From positions 1 to 64,000 of IMG/VR virus record IMGVR_UViG_3300025584_000003: 64,000 nucleotides of DNA; one strand, 5' to 3'. Position numbers and translations under genes: made by a program. Below the pieces are notes generated by a model, which saw only the letters and a program-made list of their open reading frames with translations, did not search any database and had not been told where the DNA came from. This stretch comes from a virus. The first letter of the stretch is position 1, and each line of letters opens with the position of its first letter. Below, one piece after another: positions 30,968 through 38,520 of this stretch.

Positions 30968-33007
30968 TTAAGATGCGTAGTCTATATCATTAATTAATCT
31001 AGACGTTGTTAAAGCCTCTGGTACATATTTTTTTAGCTGTTTACTGGTAAGATCTTGACCGCCTCTTAATCCTTTAACTTTCAAATATTTTCGCTGAGCT
31101 TTATCGCTCCCTACGGCAGCTGCTATCATTGTTCCAAACGCTGCACCCGCTACAGCTCCTACTGCAACATTTTTTCCTAAACCTTTCATTTTTCTTAATA
31201 CTGAAAGCGGTTCTGGGTTTACAGCTCAATAATTACTAGGAGGATTTTTACCTAACCATTTTGTACCTGATCAAGCTCCTAATGCTGCTCCGACCCCCGT
31301 TGTTTTAGGTATTGTGGCAGTCCTATATTGTTTACTTCTTTCCTTTTTTGAGCTCGCCGAATACTCTGGAGCGTTTTCTTTATTCCATTTGCCAGAAGGA
31401 CTTTCCTGTAAGGCTCTAGCATGCGCTCGCGCTTGTAGCTCTTCTCTTATTCTAGACAACTCTAGATCATGTGCTAAATCTATATAAGGATACTTTTTAC
31501 CTAATTTACTCATTACAGCTTCTGCTTTTTTATTTAAAGACATAGCTCCGCCTACTAAGGTAGCTGCTGCTGTAGGAGTTCCTACTACTGTTCCTACTAC
31601 TTTAGCTGTTTCGATTTTAATCTCTTTTTCTACATTTTTTAATAGTTCCGTATACTTAGGATGATCCTTATGAAGTTTAGAGGTCACAGTTTTTAATTTA
31701 TTTATATAATCTGCTTTACTTTGTTTAAGGCCCTTTAGACGGCTACCTTTTACTAGTTCCAAATATCTAGCAGATACCGATCCAGTTTTACTAGCGCGCC
31801 CTATCCCTATTCCTGCGAGAGTTGTTCCTGCGCCAAACCCTAGAAGTTTAGCATTTAAACTTATTCCTTTCTTTGCCGCAGGTTGCTCAGTTTTTGCCGG
31901 AGCAGTTGAAGTTGTAGCCTTTGTAGATTTTGTAGATTTCGAAGTAGTTGAAGCTGCTGACGCTTTCGAAGATTTCGAAGTATTCGCAGCGGTTCCTTTA
32001 CCTCCAGAAGAGGTCCATCGGGCATCTACGGGTGCCAGACTTTTATTTTTCACTACTCTTTTTGAAGTTCCTTTAACAACCGCATCTGAGGTTGCTTTCG
32101 CTTCCTGGGCAATTGTTATGGCCTTTAATTTTAATGCCTTCGCATTAATTGCAACTTTTAAAAATACATATTCCGCTTTTTTATCTATAACTGCGTCTGC
32201 TAATACAGCTGCTGCGCCTGTACCCGCCGCACCTCGTGTAGCGTATACTTTTACAATTTCTTTACCAGCCTCGTTAGCGTCAAGCTCTTTCCCGCTCTTT
32301 TTAGCTGCATCTATCTTAGACTTCATCTTATTGCCAGAAAATAACTCTTTAGTTCTTTTTAATACCTTCTGCCCTGTCTCAGCCACGCTTGCAGCAGTCG
32401 GTCCTGCAGTTTTATTAAATAATAGTTCTGCTTTAGAAAACTCTCCTTGTTTCTTCATATTTGTACTCCTATGGTATCCTATGCCAGAACCTATAGCACT
32501 TCCTGCTAATAACGCGGCTGCTGGTACTTTGAATGTTTTAAATTTTGTTAAGGTGCCTTTTATTTTATTAGTAAATAATTGAAAAGCTTTTGATGGTAAA
32601 TCTGGTTGTTTTATAAAATTTTTAGCTAACTGCTTTTGATTTTTTAAATAGGCCTTTGTAACATCGCTTATGTCGTTGAATGTTTTTCCTTTTAAATCTT
32701 CTATGTTTTTTTTATTACTTGCAAAAAATTGTCTAGTAAACAGTGCCGCCCCAGGTAAAGACCCTAACATAGACCCAGTAAGGGCTGCTTGAGCTGCTTG
32801 CACCTTTCTCCCTTCCGGAGCTAATGACGCCGCTGCTGCACTTTGTAAGGGCGCGCCAGGCACCAACGTAGAAATAGCACTTGATGCTCCTACTAAAGAG
32901 GCGTTCATAAGTTTTCTAAATTTAGTACGCCTTTTTGGTTGTGGAATCGACGGGACTGCTGAGGCTCCTAACCCTACTACAGTTCCTAATGGTGATTGAA
33001 TATCCAT
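30968..33007 (-). CDS. Large virion-internal-type protein with three internal tag copies, 679 aa (TGA=Trp)
   Basis: N-terminus MDIQSPLGTVVGLG lacks the tag, but tag-like segments occur three times inside: FSKAELLFNKTAGP, DKKAEYVFLKVAIN and NKKAEAVMSKLGKK. Several Gly/Ala-rich hydrophobic stretches (VPAAALLAGSAIGSGIG, LLGFGAGTTLAGIGIG, VAVGAVAGAAFGTMIAAAVG) alternate with Ser/Lys/Thr-rich linkers. TGA encodes Trp at LGAWSGT and NYWAVNP. The pattern suggests a polyprotein-like internal protein cut by the prohead protease, or a membrane-active ejection protein. Confidence 0.65.
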
Positions 33008-33015
33008 TTTAACTC

Positions 33016-33360
33016 CTATTTATATTTTTTGTCTAGATAGTCTTTAGTAACTCCGTAGGTACCAAATCCTATAGCTAACGTTGGAATGTTACGTAACAAT
33101 TTTAATCCTAAACCTTTATACAAAGATTTAAAAGCCTTTAATTTACCTATTGGTTTCGTAAGTTTAGGAGGTTTATTAAAGTCAACATTTTGAGAGGGAG
33201 GAGCCGTCTGACGACGAACTTGTAGGGTATCTAAGGGGTGAAGCAATAAACTGGTAACAGTCCCAGATAATGCTCCTGGGGCTAAATCTAATAATAGACG
33301 ATTAGGTTTACGTTTATTACGCTCAGCGTATTTCATAAACACGTGTTGTGCTTTATCCAT
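33016..33360 (-). CDS. Tagged single-repeat mitochondrial-carrier-like protein, 114 aa
   Basis: Start chosen at the tag (MDKAQHVFMKYAERN) with AAGGA upstream. The rest matches one repeat of the mitochondrial carrier (SLC25) family by eye: APGALSGTVTSLLLHPLDTLQVRRQT carries the P-x-D-x-x-x-x-R signature in its first helix, and FKSLYKGLGLKLLRNIPTLAIGF is the usual second-helix pattern. Normal carriers have three such repeats, about 300 residues; this has one. Carrier proteins are essentially eukaryotic, so a phage copy with a virion tag is striking. Confidence 0.68.
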   Translation of the reverse strand: MDKAQHVFMKYAERNKRKPNRLLLDLAPGALSGTVTSLLLHPLDTLQVRRQTAPPSQNVDFNKPPKLTKPIGKLKAFKSLYKGLGLKLLRNIPTLAIGFGTYGVTKDYLDKKYK

Positions 33361-33400
33361 GTATTTTATGTCCTTAAAAATAATTATCAATTGATATCTC

Positions 33401-33429
33401 AATATAAGTGTTACGAATTTATTTGTAAA
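33401..33429 (-). promoter_or_regulatory. Promoter TTTACA-17-TATATT for the tagged-protein block
   Basis: Minus strand: -35 at 33424-33429 and -10 at 33401-33406 with 17 bases between. A leader of about 35 bases with AAGGA follows, so unlike other late promoters this one makes a normal leader. It faces the plus-strand promoter at 33456. Confidence 0.65.
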
Positions 33430-33455
33430 GGTTTTTTTTATAATTTATGCAATAA

Positions 33456-33466
33456 AGGTATAAGAA
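33456..33466 (+). promoter_or_regulatory. Plus-strand 11-mer promoter (AGGTATAAGAA), first of its class
   Basis: The core G-G-T-A-T-A-A-G-A recurs at least fourteen times in this window, always on the plus strand, always 20-70 bases before a gene or RNA and usually just after a terminator. No TTGACA lies upstream. This copy opens the plus-strand block, divergent from 33401. Confidence 0.75.
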
Positions 33467-33494
33467 CTATGTAATAACTAAGGAGATCTATATT

Positions 33495-33689
33495 ATGGTA
33501 TGGTCTACTGGGGTTCAGTGTCCCTACAAACATCAATACGAATTGGCGGCTTGGGCTCAGAAACGCTGGCCTAATGATCCGCCTTCAAAGTATGCTAAAA
33601 TGACTTACAAACGGTTGTATGCTATATGGTGTGCTGCTCATGCAGAAACCGGAATATGGCAATTAGCTAAAAAAGGAGAAACCTTATGA
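33495..33689 (+). CDS. Unknown small protein, 64 aa
   Basis: MVWSTGVQCPYKHQYELAAWA ... KKGETL with AGGAG 12 bases upstream. All five Trp codons are TGG and the stop is TGA, overlapping the next ATG by four bases (TTATGAG). This is the first evidence in the plus block that TGA still means stop. Confidence 0.7.
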   Translation: MVWSTGVQCPYKHQYELAAWAQKRWPNDPPSKYAKMTYKRLYAIWCAAHAETGIWQLAKKGETL

Positions 33690-33862
33690 GCCTATGGCCA
33701 TTTAATTTGAAAGAGTGGATTTTTGGTCCAGACGAAGATCCAGATCCGGACGGACCCTGTATACATGGGTTTCATCCTGATGAAGTTAAAAATATTAAAG
33801 AAGACCCCCGCTGTCATTATTGCGGAAAAACCCTCTCAGAACTTGCCGAAACCACTAAGTAA
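33686..33862 (+). CDS. Small Cys/His protein, 58 aa
   Basis: MSLWPFNLKEWIFGPDEDP, then CIHGFHPDE and CHYCG, four potential zinc ligands. It is translationally coupled to the upstream gene (ATGA overlap) and followed by a terminator. Function unknown. Confidence 0.7.
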   Translation: MSLWPFNLKEWIFGPDEDPDPDGPCIHGFHPDEVKNIKEDPRCHYCGKTLSELAETTK

Positions 33863-33881
33863 CCTACCCACGCTGTCAAAA

Positions 33882-33912
33882 AGAGAGGTCCATTTGGCCT
33901 TTCTTTTTATCT
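33882..33912 (+). terminator. Terminator after the first plus-strand pair of genes
   Basis: AGAGAGG / CCTTTCT stem (one G-T pair) followed by five T. Confidence 0.7.
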
Positions 33913-33985
33913 CCAAAATTATATACTAAGCGACATATTTCCTTTTGTAATAAGCGCAGCGCGGCTCCGAAATTTTTCAGTATTT

Positions 33986-33996
33986 GGGTATAAGAA
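33986..33996 (+). promoter_or_regulatory. 11-mer promoter for tRNA-Trp and downstream genes
   Basis: GGGTATAAGAA, 59 bases before the tRNA, which therefore belongs to the plus-strand regulon. Confidence 0.75.
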
Positions 33997-34054
33997 CAGT
34001 ATGAAGTAGCTTATACTTTCAGAACGAATTTTTTTAACTTAAGACTAAATTAAT

Positions 34055-34126
34055 AGGGGCGTAGTTCAATTGGTAGAGCTCCGGTCTCCAAAACCGGCAA
34101 TGCGGGTTCGAGTCCTGCCGTCCCTG
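34055..34126 (+). tRNA. tRNA-Trp, anticodon CCA
   Basis: Full cloverleaf: 7-bp acceptor (one G-T pair), D arm GTTC/GAGC, anticodon arm CCGGT/ACCGG with loop CTCCAAA (anticodon 34088-34090), T arm GCGGG/CCTGC with TTCGAGT loop, discriminator G. CCA is not encoded. The first 25 bases appear identical to enterobacterial tRNA-Trp. The D-stem base whose G24A change creates the Hirsh UGA suppressor is unchanged; base 26 is T instead of A. It could supply Trp-tRNA for UGA-rich late genes, but the anticodon itself pairs with UGG. Confidence 0.93.
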
Positions 34127-34148
34127 CACCTAACAATGGAGAGCACAT

Positions 34149-34364
34149 ATGGCTAAAGATTATCGAATTAAGAGAAATATAATATGGACAGCAACCTTTA
34201 TAATAATAATGATCGGAATGGTTTTTTATAAAAATGACGAAAGACGTCCTACTAAATCACAACAAGCTATTGATGCTTGTATAGCTCAGGGAGGAGTTCC
34301 AACAATAGATGGCTGGCATAATACCATGAAAGATTGTGTATTTCCTCCAGAAAACAACAGATAA
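34149..34364 (+). CDS. Small single-membrane-span protein, 71 aa
   Basis: MAKDYRIKRN followed by a transmembrane helix (IIWTATFIIIMIGMVFY) and a short exported or cytosolic tail QQAIDACIAQGGVPTIDG...DCVFPP. The tail matches that of the lipoprotein at 47016-47210, so they are paralogues with different anchors. Role unknown. Confidence 0.7.
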   Translation: MAKDYRIKRNIIWTATFIIIMIGMVFYKNDERRPTKSQQAIDACIAQGGVPTIDGWHNTMKDCVFPPENNR

Positions 34365-34375
34365 CCAAAACAAAC

Positions 34376-34621
34376 ATGAGTAAAGAAACCTCAACGAAAC
34401 CTATAGAAGTACGATTGCCCGGGACTTTTATGGATAGATATCTAAAGAAGGGCATGGAAACTTTTATTTTTGGCCAGCCCATTAAGGACATGAATAAAGA
34501 ACAACTTATAGCCACCGTAGGGTGTGTTATAGGAAAAATGGAAAGGGATGCTACATCCGCTCAAGAACATATTACATTTTTAAACGATATTAGTGCAATT
34601 AGAAGGGGCCAGAAGTGGTAA
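34376..34621 (+). CDS. Unknown protein, 81 aa
   Basis: Start at the ATG after the previous gene (MSKETSTKPIEVRLPG), soluble, ending ISAIRRGQKW. TAA stop overlaps the next ATG by one base. Not recognised. Confidence 0.65.
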   Translation: MSKETSTKPIEVRLPGTFMDRYLKKGMETFIFGQPIKDMNKEQLIATVGCVIGKMERDATSAQEHITFLNDISAIRRGQKW

Positions 34622-34893
34622 TGAAAGGAACAATAGTTAAGTTAAGACTTCCTATGTTGGGAAACGATACTGGAACTAAGGGTATTTGTTATGACATTCA
34701 ACAGCTAGGTGGTCAAGACCCTCTTTATTTCTATATTTTTGCTAACGGTAATTATGATGGATTTGATAAAGAAGAACGGGAAGAATATTTAGAAAATGTA
34801 TGTATGTCTGATATTGACTACGAGTTTACACACGTAATGCAATTAGGGAGGGATTTCTATGGCGGGTGTTTTGCAAGCGTTTGGGAGAGCTAA
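34621..34893 (+). CDS. Unknown acidic protein, 90 aa
   Basis: MKGTIVKLRLPMLGNDTGTKG; a GTG six bases earlier is an alternative start. Beta-rich N-terminus and acidic middle. It overlaps the following gene by 35 bases. Not recognised. Confidence 0.62.
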   Translation: MKGTIVKLRLPMLGNDTGTKGICYDIQQLGGQDPLYFYIFANGNYDGFDKEEREEYLENVCMSDIDYEFTHVMQLGRDFYGGCFASVWES

Positions 34894-35440
34894 TCGTTCG
34901 CCTCAAGATGTGACAGATGAATTATATAACTACCACGCAAGAGAACGCAAAAAAACCAAAAGACTCCCCTTCAAAGAATTTCGACATCAGAAACCTGAAG
35001 GTGTAATTAGCTCCAGAAATCGAAAATATTATGGAATTAACTACGCCAAGGGGCTTCGAAAACCTTATTATAAACCCATGTCTCAATTCTCCGAAGAAGA
35101 TATTGAAGCTACAAAATTAAAGGGATGGTATTGTCTTTGCTGTAAAAGCTGGCATCCCGAATTTCACGAAGCTTGTTGGTGGTGTACCCCCTCACACCAA
35201 CGATATGAAAACAGACATTTAGCCTTTTCACTAATGGTCACCGAACGACATAAAATTCAACGTGAATTAACCATGGCTATGGAAGACCCTTTCACTGACG
35301 ACAACTCTCTTAGGAGAATGGGCGTTGGAGCATCTTCTGATTTTGTAATAGCTAGCGGAGTAAAAGATGACCTTGCTTGGCTTGGAAATCTATCTGACTC
35401 TTCAACGGGAAGCGCATTATCGCCACCAATAATCACTTAA
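34859..35440 (+). CDS. Zinc-finger protein, 193 aa
   Basis: The N-terminal half is very basic (YHARERKKTKRLPFKEFRHQK). At about residues 92-112, GWYCLCCKSWHPEFHEACWWC gives two CxxC pairs flanking a His, a zinc-finger arrangement. The C-terminus is Ser/Asp-rich. Nucleic-acid binding is plausible; no family assigned. Confidence 0.68.
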   Translation: MAGVLQAFGRANRSPQDVTDELYNYHARERKKTKRLPFKEFRHQKPEGVISSRNRKYYGINYAKGLRKPYYKPMSQFSEEDIEATKLKGWYCLCCKSWHPEFHEACWWCTPSHQRYENRHLAFSLMVTERHKIQRELTMAMEDPFTDDNSLRRMGVGASSDFVIASGVKDDLAWLGNLSDSSTGSALSPPIIT

Positions 35441-35444
35441 ACTA

Positions 35445-35717
35445 ATGACAAGAAAAGAACACAACGGCTTCACTATAGTAGTGGACCGTCCACCTACAAT
35501 TTATCGCCCATATATGATAGTATATTCTACCAGATCTCGCGCGCTCCTTCCAAACTTATGCGGGGAAAGCAAGCATTACTATGGAGAAAAAGATATAATT
35601 AGTAAAGTAATGTCCGAACTTGATAATAAAGATATAACAATAGAGAGAAAAAAACGAGACTCAGTTATAGAGGATGCTATGTTAACTAAAGATTTAAAAG
35701 TATACAGCAAAAACTAA
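35445..35717 (+). CDS. Unknown basic protein, 90 aa
   Basis: MTRKEHNGFTIVVDRPP ... KRDSVIEDAMLTKDLKVYSKN. Four bases after the preceding stop. A G/C-rich hairpin (35724-35770) follows and may attenuate transcription. Not recognised. Confidence 0.62.
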   Translation: MTRKEHNGFTIVVDRPPTIYRPYMIVYSTRSRALLPNLCGESKHYYGEKDIISKVMSELDNKDITIERKKRDSVIEDAMLTKDLKVYSKN

Positions 35718-35789
35718 ACCCTTAACTCCCCTCCAATTATTCTTCAGAATGTAGTATTATTGGGGGGTTAATATAATGAATGGATTATA

Positions 35790-36056
35790 ATGAATACCAT
35801 ATTAATTAAATTAAAAGAATTATTTAAAACTAAAGCAAGAATCATTAAACGTACAGGTCCCGGCCCTAGCACATCTTGGGTTATCCAGCAACCTCATCAC
35901 TTATTTAGATGGTGGTGGTGTGATGCTTGGCTCAATAGTTCTAGCGGCGCTAACTGTACCGATAGTTTTGGTACCTTAGAAGAGGCTCAAAAGAACTTAT
36001 GCTACTTCGACGGAACTAAATGTACTGAAACCATAGTACTTCAAACAGGAAAATAA
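35790..36056 (+). CDS. Small Trp/Cys-rich protein, 88 aa
   Basis: MNTILIKLKELFKTKARIIKR, then HHLFRWWWCDAWLNSSSG and two further Cys. Seven bases of gap-free coupling to the next gene (TAAAATG). All Trp are TGG. Unknown. Confidence 0.62.
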   Translation: MNTILIKLKELFKTKARIIKRTGPGPSTSWVIQQPHHLFRWWWCDAWLNSSSGANCTDSFGTLEEAQKNLCYFDGTKCTETIVLQTGK

Positions 36057-36057
36057 A

Positions 36058-36327
36058 ATGTCACAACTACTATTAGAAAACAAAGAATTAAGAGAACTTC
36101 TTTGGATTAATCATGGCCACGACTTTCATGCCCTATACGGAGATGACGGTGAGATGCAATGCGCTGAGTGCCACGTTGACTTTAAACGGCACTCTCCAGA
36201 GCTAATTACCCAAATATGGAAAACTAACTATAACCGAAAACTTAATCAAAAAAAAGAAAATGACACCAGCAATACACCGAATGCAGGAAGCAACCAGCCA
36301 ACAACTCTCGTTAATTCGCAGGATTGA
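36058..36327 (+). CDS. Unknown protein with CxxC, 89 aa (TGA stop)
   Basis: MSQLLLENKELRELLWINHGHDF ... MQCAECHVDFKRH. Stops at TGA; a readthrough would add only two residues before TAA. It overlaps the next gene by 68 bases in another frame. Confidence 0.6.
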   Translation: MSQLLLENKELRELLWINHGHDFHALYGDDGEMQCAECHVDFKRHSPELITQIWKTNYNRKLNQKKENDTSNTPNAGSNQPTTLVNSQD

Positions 36328-36469
36328 AGCTAAAGCAGACTTCGCATTCTTCAGTGGAGACTCTATAGAAGACGCTAGTGAATTTATTAATACTAATAAA
36401 CGGCTTGATGCTGTCATATTAAAAAGAAGTAGATTCCCTAGATTCATAGAAGAATCCGACAAGAAATAA
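36260..36469 (+). CDS. Unknown helical protein, 69 aa, overlapping its neighbour
   Basis: MTPAIHRMQEATSQQLSLIRRIEAK, preceded by an A/G-rich AAAAGAAA site. Coherent helical composition to TAA. The long overlap with the upstream gene lowers certainty. Confidence 0.5.
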   Translation: MTPAIHRMQEATSQQLSLIRRIEAKADFAFFSGDSIEDASEFINTNKRLDAVILKRSRFPRFIEESDKK

Positions 36470-36493
36470 CGTAATTAAAATTGCAATGAAATA

Positions 36494-36504
36494 GGGTATA
36501 AGAA
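36494..36504 (+). promoter_or_regulatory. 11-mer promoter of a non-coding transcript
   Basis: GGGTATAAGAA followed by about 240 bases with no usable frame and a strong terminator. Confidence 0.75.
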
Positions 36505-36507
36505 GTA

Positions 36508-36786
36508 TACGCAAGCGATAATAATTACGATAATTTTGTAGCGACAGTCCTTGGGAATTTTGAGGACCTAGCTACCATGATACACCCGGCTGTTTACCTT
36601 ACCAGTGTAAATAAGGCCATTCCTTTCGTTTTGGTTGTTTAACAAAGCTCCACGGCTAACTGGTACCACTTAGACTTTGTTATGTAAAGTCAGGACCTTC
36701 AGCGCCACACCGAAAAGCTGAACGCAATTTAAGCCATGCGGCCCCCGTGATTTGTCTCAATTTGAGGACGGGGGCTTCCTTTTTTA
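36508..36786 (+). ncRNA. Structured non-coding RNA, about 280 nt
   Basis: Defined by its own promoter (36494) and terminator (36741-36786). Visible stems include GTCCTTGGG.../GAGGAC near 36546, ACAAAG.../CTTTGT around 36650-36685, and TTCAGC/GCTGAA around 36700-36720. No open frame with a ribosome site. Family not recognised. Confidence 0.6.
36741..36786 (+). terminator. Strong terminator of the 36.5 kb RNA
   Basis: GCCCCCGT paired with ACGGGGGC, an inner hairpin between them (TTGTCTCAATTTGAGGA), then CTTCC and six T. Confidence 0.85.
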
Positions 36787-36811
36787 ATTAATTAATAAAT
36801 CACATAAATAT

Positions 36812-37309
36812 ATGAAACCCAGTAAACCAATAAAAACGGCTTCTTCTAGAAAAAGAAACGTAAGTTTACAAGACAGAATAGCTAGGGCTAAAGCTAAGCA
36901 GGCTGCTAATAGAAAGAGAAAAGCTTCTCTAAAAAAAATACAACCTATAGTTGCCCCAGAAGAAATTAATCCATTATTTATAGTCAACAAGCATGCCTAT
37001 GAGTACAATCACGCTTTGATGGCCGAACTGTCTGAAGAAGATTTTAATATAGCCGAGGGTGGTAAGTTAGCCGCAGTCGTTGATGGAGTATGCAGAGGCG
37101 TAGGAACTTGGATGACTTTTCCTCCAACAGGTGATAAGGTTTTCTTAGTCACTTTATATTCTCATGAAGAATTTGGAGAACTCGAGTACTCCTTTATTTA
37201 TAAGAATGAAGGCGACCTTACTCATGAGTTAACGGAAACTCTACCTTTAGATAAAGCAAACATGGTTATTGGATCACCATTTGAACCATTTCAATTTACA
37301 GCAAAATAG
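36812..37309 (+). CDS. Lys-rich leader plus beta domain resembling secreted 'GECRG' repeats, 165 aa
   Basis: Residues 1-50 are highly basic (SSRKRNVSLQDRIARAKAKQ). The rest (GGKLAAVVDGVCRGVGTWM ... KVFLVTLYSHEEFGELEYSFIYK ... LTHELTETL) resembles beta domains common in secreted Bacteroidetes proteins, where a 'GAFV-GECRG' strand and a 'VYGN-GE-ISF-VYD' strand are typical. Function unknown. It directly precedes a long non-coding stretch. Confidence 0.6.
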   Translation: MKPSKPIKTASSRKRNVSLQDRIARAKAKQAANRKRKASLKKIQPIVAPEEINPLFIVNKHAYEYNHALMAELSEEDFNIAEGGKLAAVVDGVCRGVGTWMTFPPTGDKVFLVTLYSHEEFGELEYSFIYKNEGDLTHELTETLPLDKANMVIGSPFEPFQFTAK

Positions 37310-37738
37310 GTCTAATAGAGAGACCTTAATGCAGGAGAGGCCGCTCCTATGGCGTCATAGAGAGGGGTTAATGTGGACTGCTGGGCATTCTTGACAGAAT
37401 GTCTTCTCTAATATTAGTAACGTAGGCACTCTGCACGGAGAAAGCTAAGCTAATATAAAACACGAGCCGTTGGCGGCAAACCTACTCTACGGTAGGGGCC
37501 AACAAAAATGCGGGATACGGGCGGTGATTTTGTCATCACACGACCCTCTCTCGCACAAATTTAAACATGGGACGCAGCGAGGACTCAGCCGGCTTATGGT
37601 AATTATACCCCCGACAACACAGTCTGAGAGTGACCTGGCCGTCCCAGGAGATTGCCCGAGGTGTGGGCGGTGGCGATACTGTTTGCAGATGGGTTATCGT
37701 GTAAGGCAATAGCAATTTTTAACAACAAACTTATGAGG
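37310..37738 (+). ncRNA. Candidate structured RNA / long untranslated region, about 430 nt
   Basis: This stretch is more G/C-rich than its neighbours and dense in hairpins: AGGTCT/AGACCT at 37310, CCTAC/GTAGG near 37480, GTGAT/ATCAC near 37525. No frame with a credible ribosome site. It lies between two genes and has no 11-mer promoter of its own, so it may be made as part of the upstream transcript and processed. A TTG-started 80-codon frame inside it was not accepted. Confidence 0.45.
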
Positions 37739-37749
37739 AGCAATTAACT

Positions 37750-38049
37750 ATGGATATGGTGAAAGACTTTCACTATAAAGGATATGATTTTGTAATCACA
37801 GTACGGCTGGGATATAGACGAGAAAAGCACATCGGTGGGAAAGTCTGGCATGAGATCACAGCTATATGCTTACAAAATTCAGAATATAAATATCGACAAG
37901 AGGTGCTTGATGCCTGGCTCGAACGCGGCGTCGCCGCTGCTGACCAAACCATTCACGCTTTTGTAGATGTTTTGGTGGAGCTTCTACCTGAAGCTAATTA
38001 TGTAGCTCCAGAAAAGGATCAACGCCTTTTAGCGCTAGGATTTGAATAA
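37750..38049 (+). CDS. Unknown protein, 99 aa
   Basis: MDMVKDFHYKGYDFVITVRLGYRRE with GAGGAGC upstream. Mixed alpha/beta composition. Not recognised. Confidence 0.68.
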   Translation: MDMVKDFHYKGYDFVITVRLGYRREKHIGGKVWHEITAICLQNSEYKYRQEVLDAWLERGVAAADQTIHAFVDVLVELLPEANYVAPEKDQRLLALGFE

Positions 38050-38067
38050 ACAGAAAGGAGTGTATTT

Positions 38068-38280
38068 ATGATACGCAAAAAAATTACATTAACAGTTGAA
38101 GAACGTGTAGATGCACTAATTAAGCACAATGGAAAATTAAAGGTATCTGGCGGAAGTCCTGGCGGCCCTGGCCACACTTTTGCAGAGATGGAAGACTTTC
38201 ATGAAGAAAAAAATATGAGAGACTCCTATATCACAGTACCTAGACGCTTTGTAAAAATTACGAGGTCTGGCAATTTTTAG
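38068..38280 (+). CDS. Unknown protein, 70 aa
   Basis: MIRKKITLTVEERVDALIKHNG, a Gly-rich turn (GGSPGGPGHTF) and a basic end. AGAAAGGAG upstream. Its TAG stop overlaps the next promoter 11-mer, so units are packed tightly. Confidence 0.66.
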   Translation: MIRKKITLTVEERVDALIKHNGKLKVSGGSPGGPGHTFAEMEDFHEEKNMRDSYITVPRRFVKITRSGNF

Positions 38281-38290
38281 GGTATAAGAA
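38280..38290 (+). promoter_or_regulatory. 11-mer promoter of a very short transcript
   Basis: GGGTATAAGAA overlapping the upstream stop codon. The transcript it starts ends at the terminator at 38409-38447. Confidence 0.75.
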
Positions 38291-38299
38291 TAACGATGA

Positions 38300-38447
38300 C
38301 AAGTAGCAATTAAAAATTACTTAATTTTAACTAGGAGCTATCATGAAGAATTAGATCTCACATAGAGAACCCATACATATTTGAAAAAATCTCCAGGAAT
38401 GCGATTGAAAAAGGGAGTGTGTGAAAGCACATTTCCCTTTTTTTTAT
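38300..38447 (+). ncRNA. Short transcription unit with a 3-codon minigene
   Basis: Between promoter and terminator the only translated signal is AGGAG followed by ATG AAG AAT TAG (38343-38354). The rest is untranslated. It could be a small regulatory RNA whose ribosome site engages ribosomes, or a decayed gene. Confidence 0.45.
38409..38447 (+). terminator. Terminator of the minigene unit
   Basis: AAAGGGA-GTGTG / CACA-TTTCCCTTT stem followed by seven T and then ATCTTAAA. Confidence 0.8.
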
Positions 38448-38466
38448 CTTAAATATTAATAAAATG

Positions 38467-38477
38467 GGGTATAAGAA
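38467..38477 (+). promoter_or_regulatory. 11-mer promoter
   Basis: GGGTATAAGAA, 44 bases before the gene at 38521. Confidence 0.75.
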
Positions 38478-38520
38478 TGATAGTGTATCGATTAAATTAA
38501 TTAAAATAAAGGAAGAAACA

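Noticed and set aside
34055-34126. Classic Hirsh-type UGA suppressor tRNA-Trp
   Set aside because: The D-stem base at position 24 is the normal G, so the known suppressor change is absent; any UGA reading would need another mechanism.
37470-37712. An 80-codon TTG-started frame ending CPRCGRWRYC
   Set aside because: No ribosome site and only one CxxC pair; the region looks like structured RNA. Kept as a minor alternative in the RNA entry.
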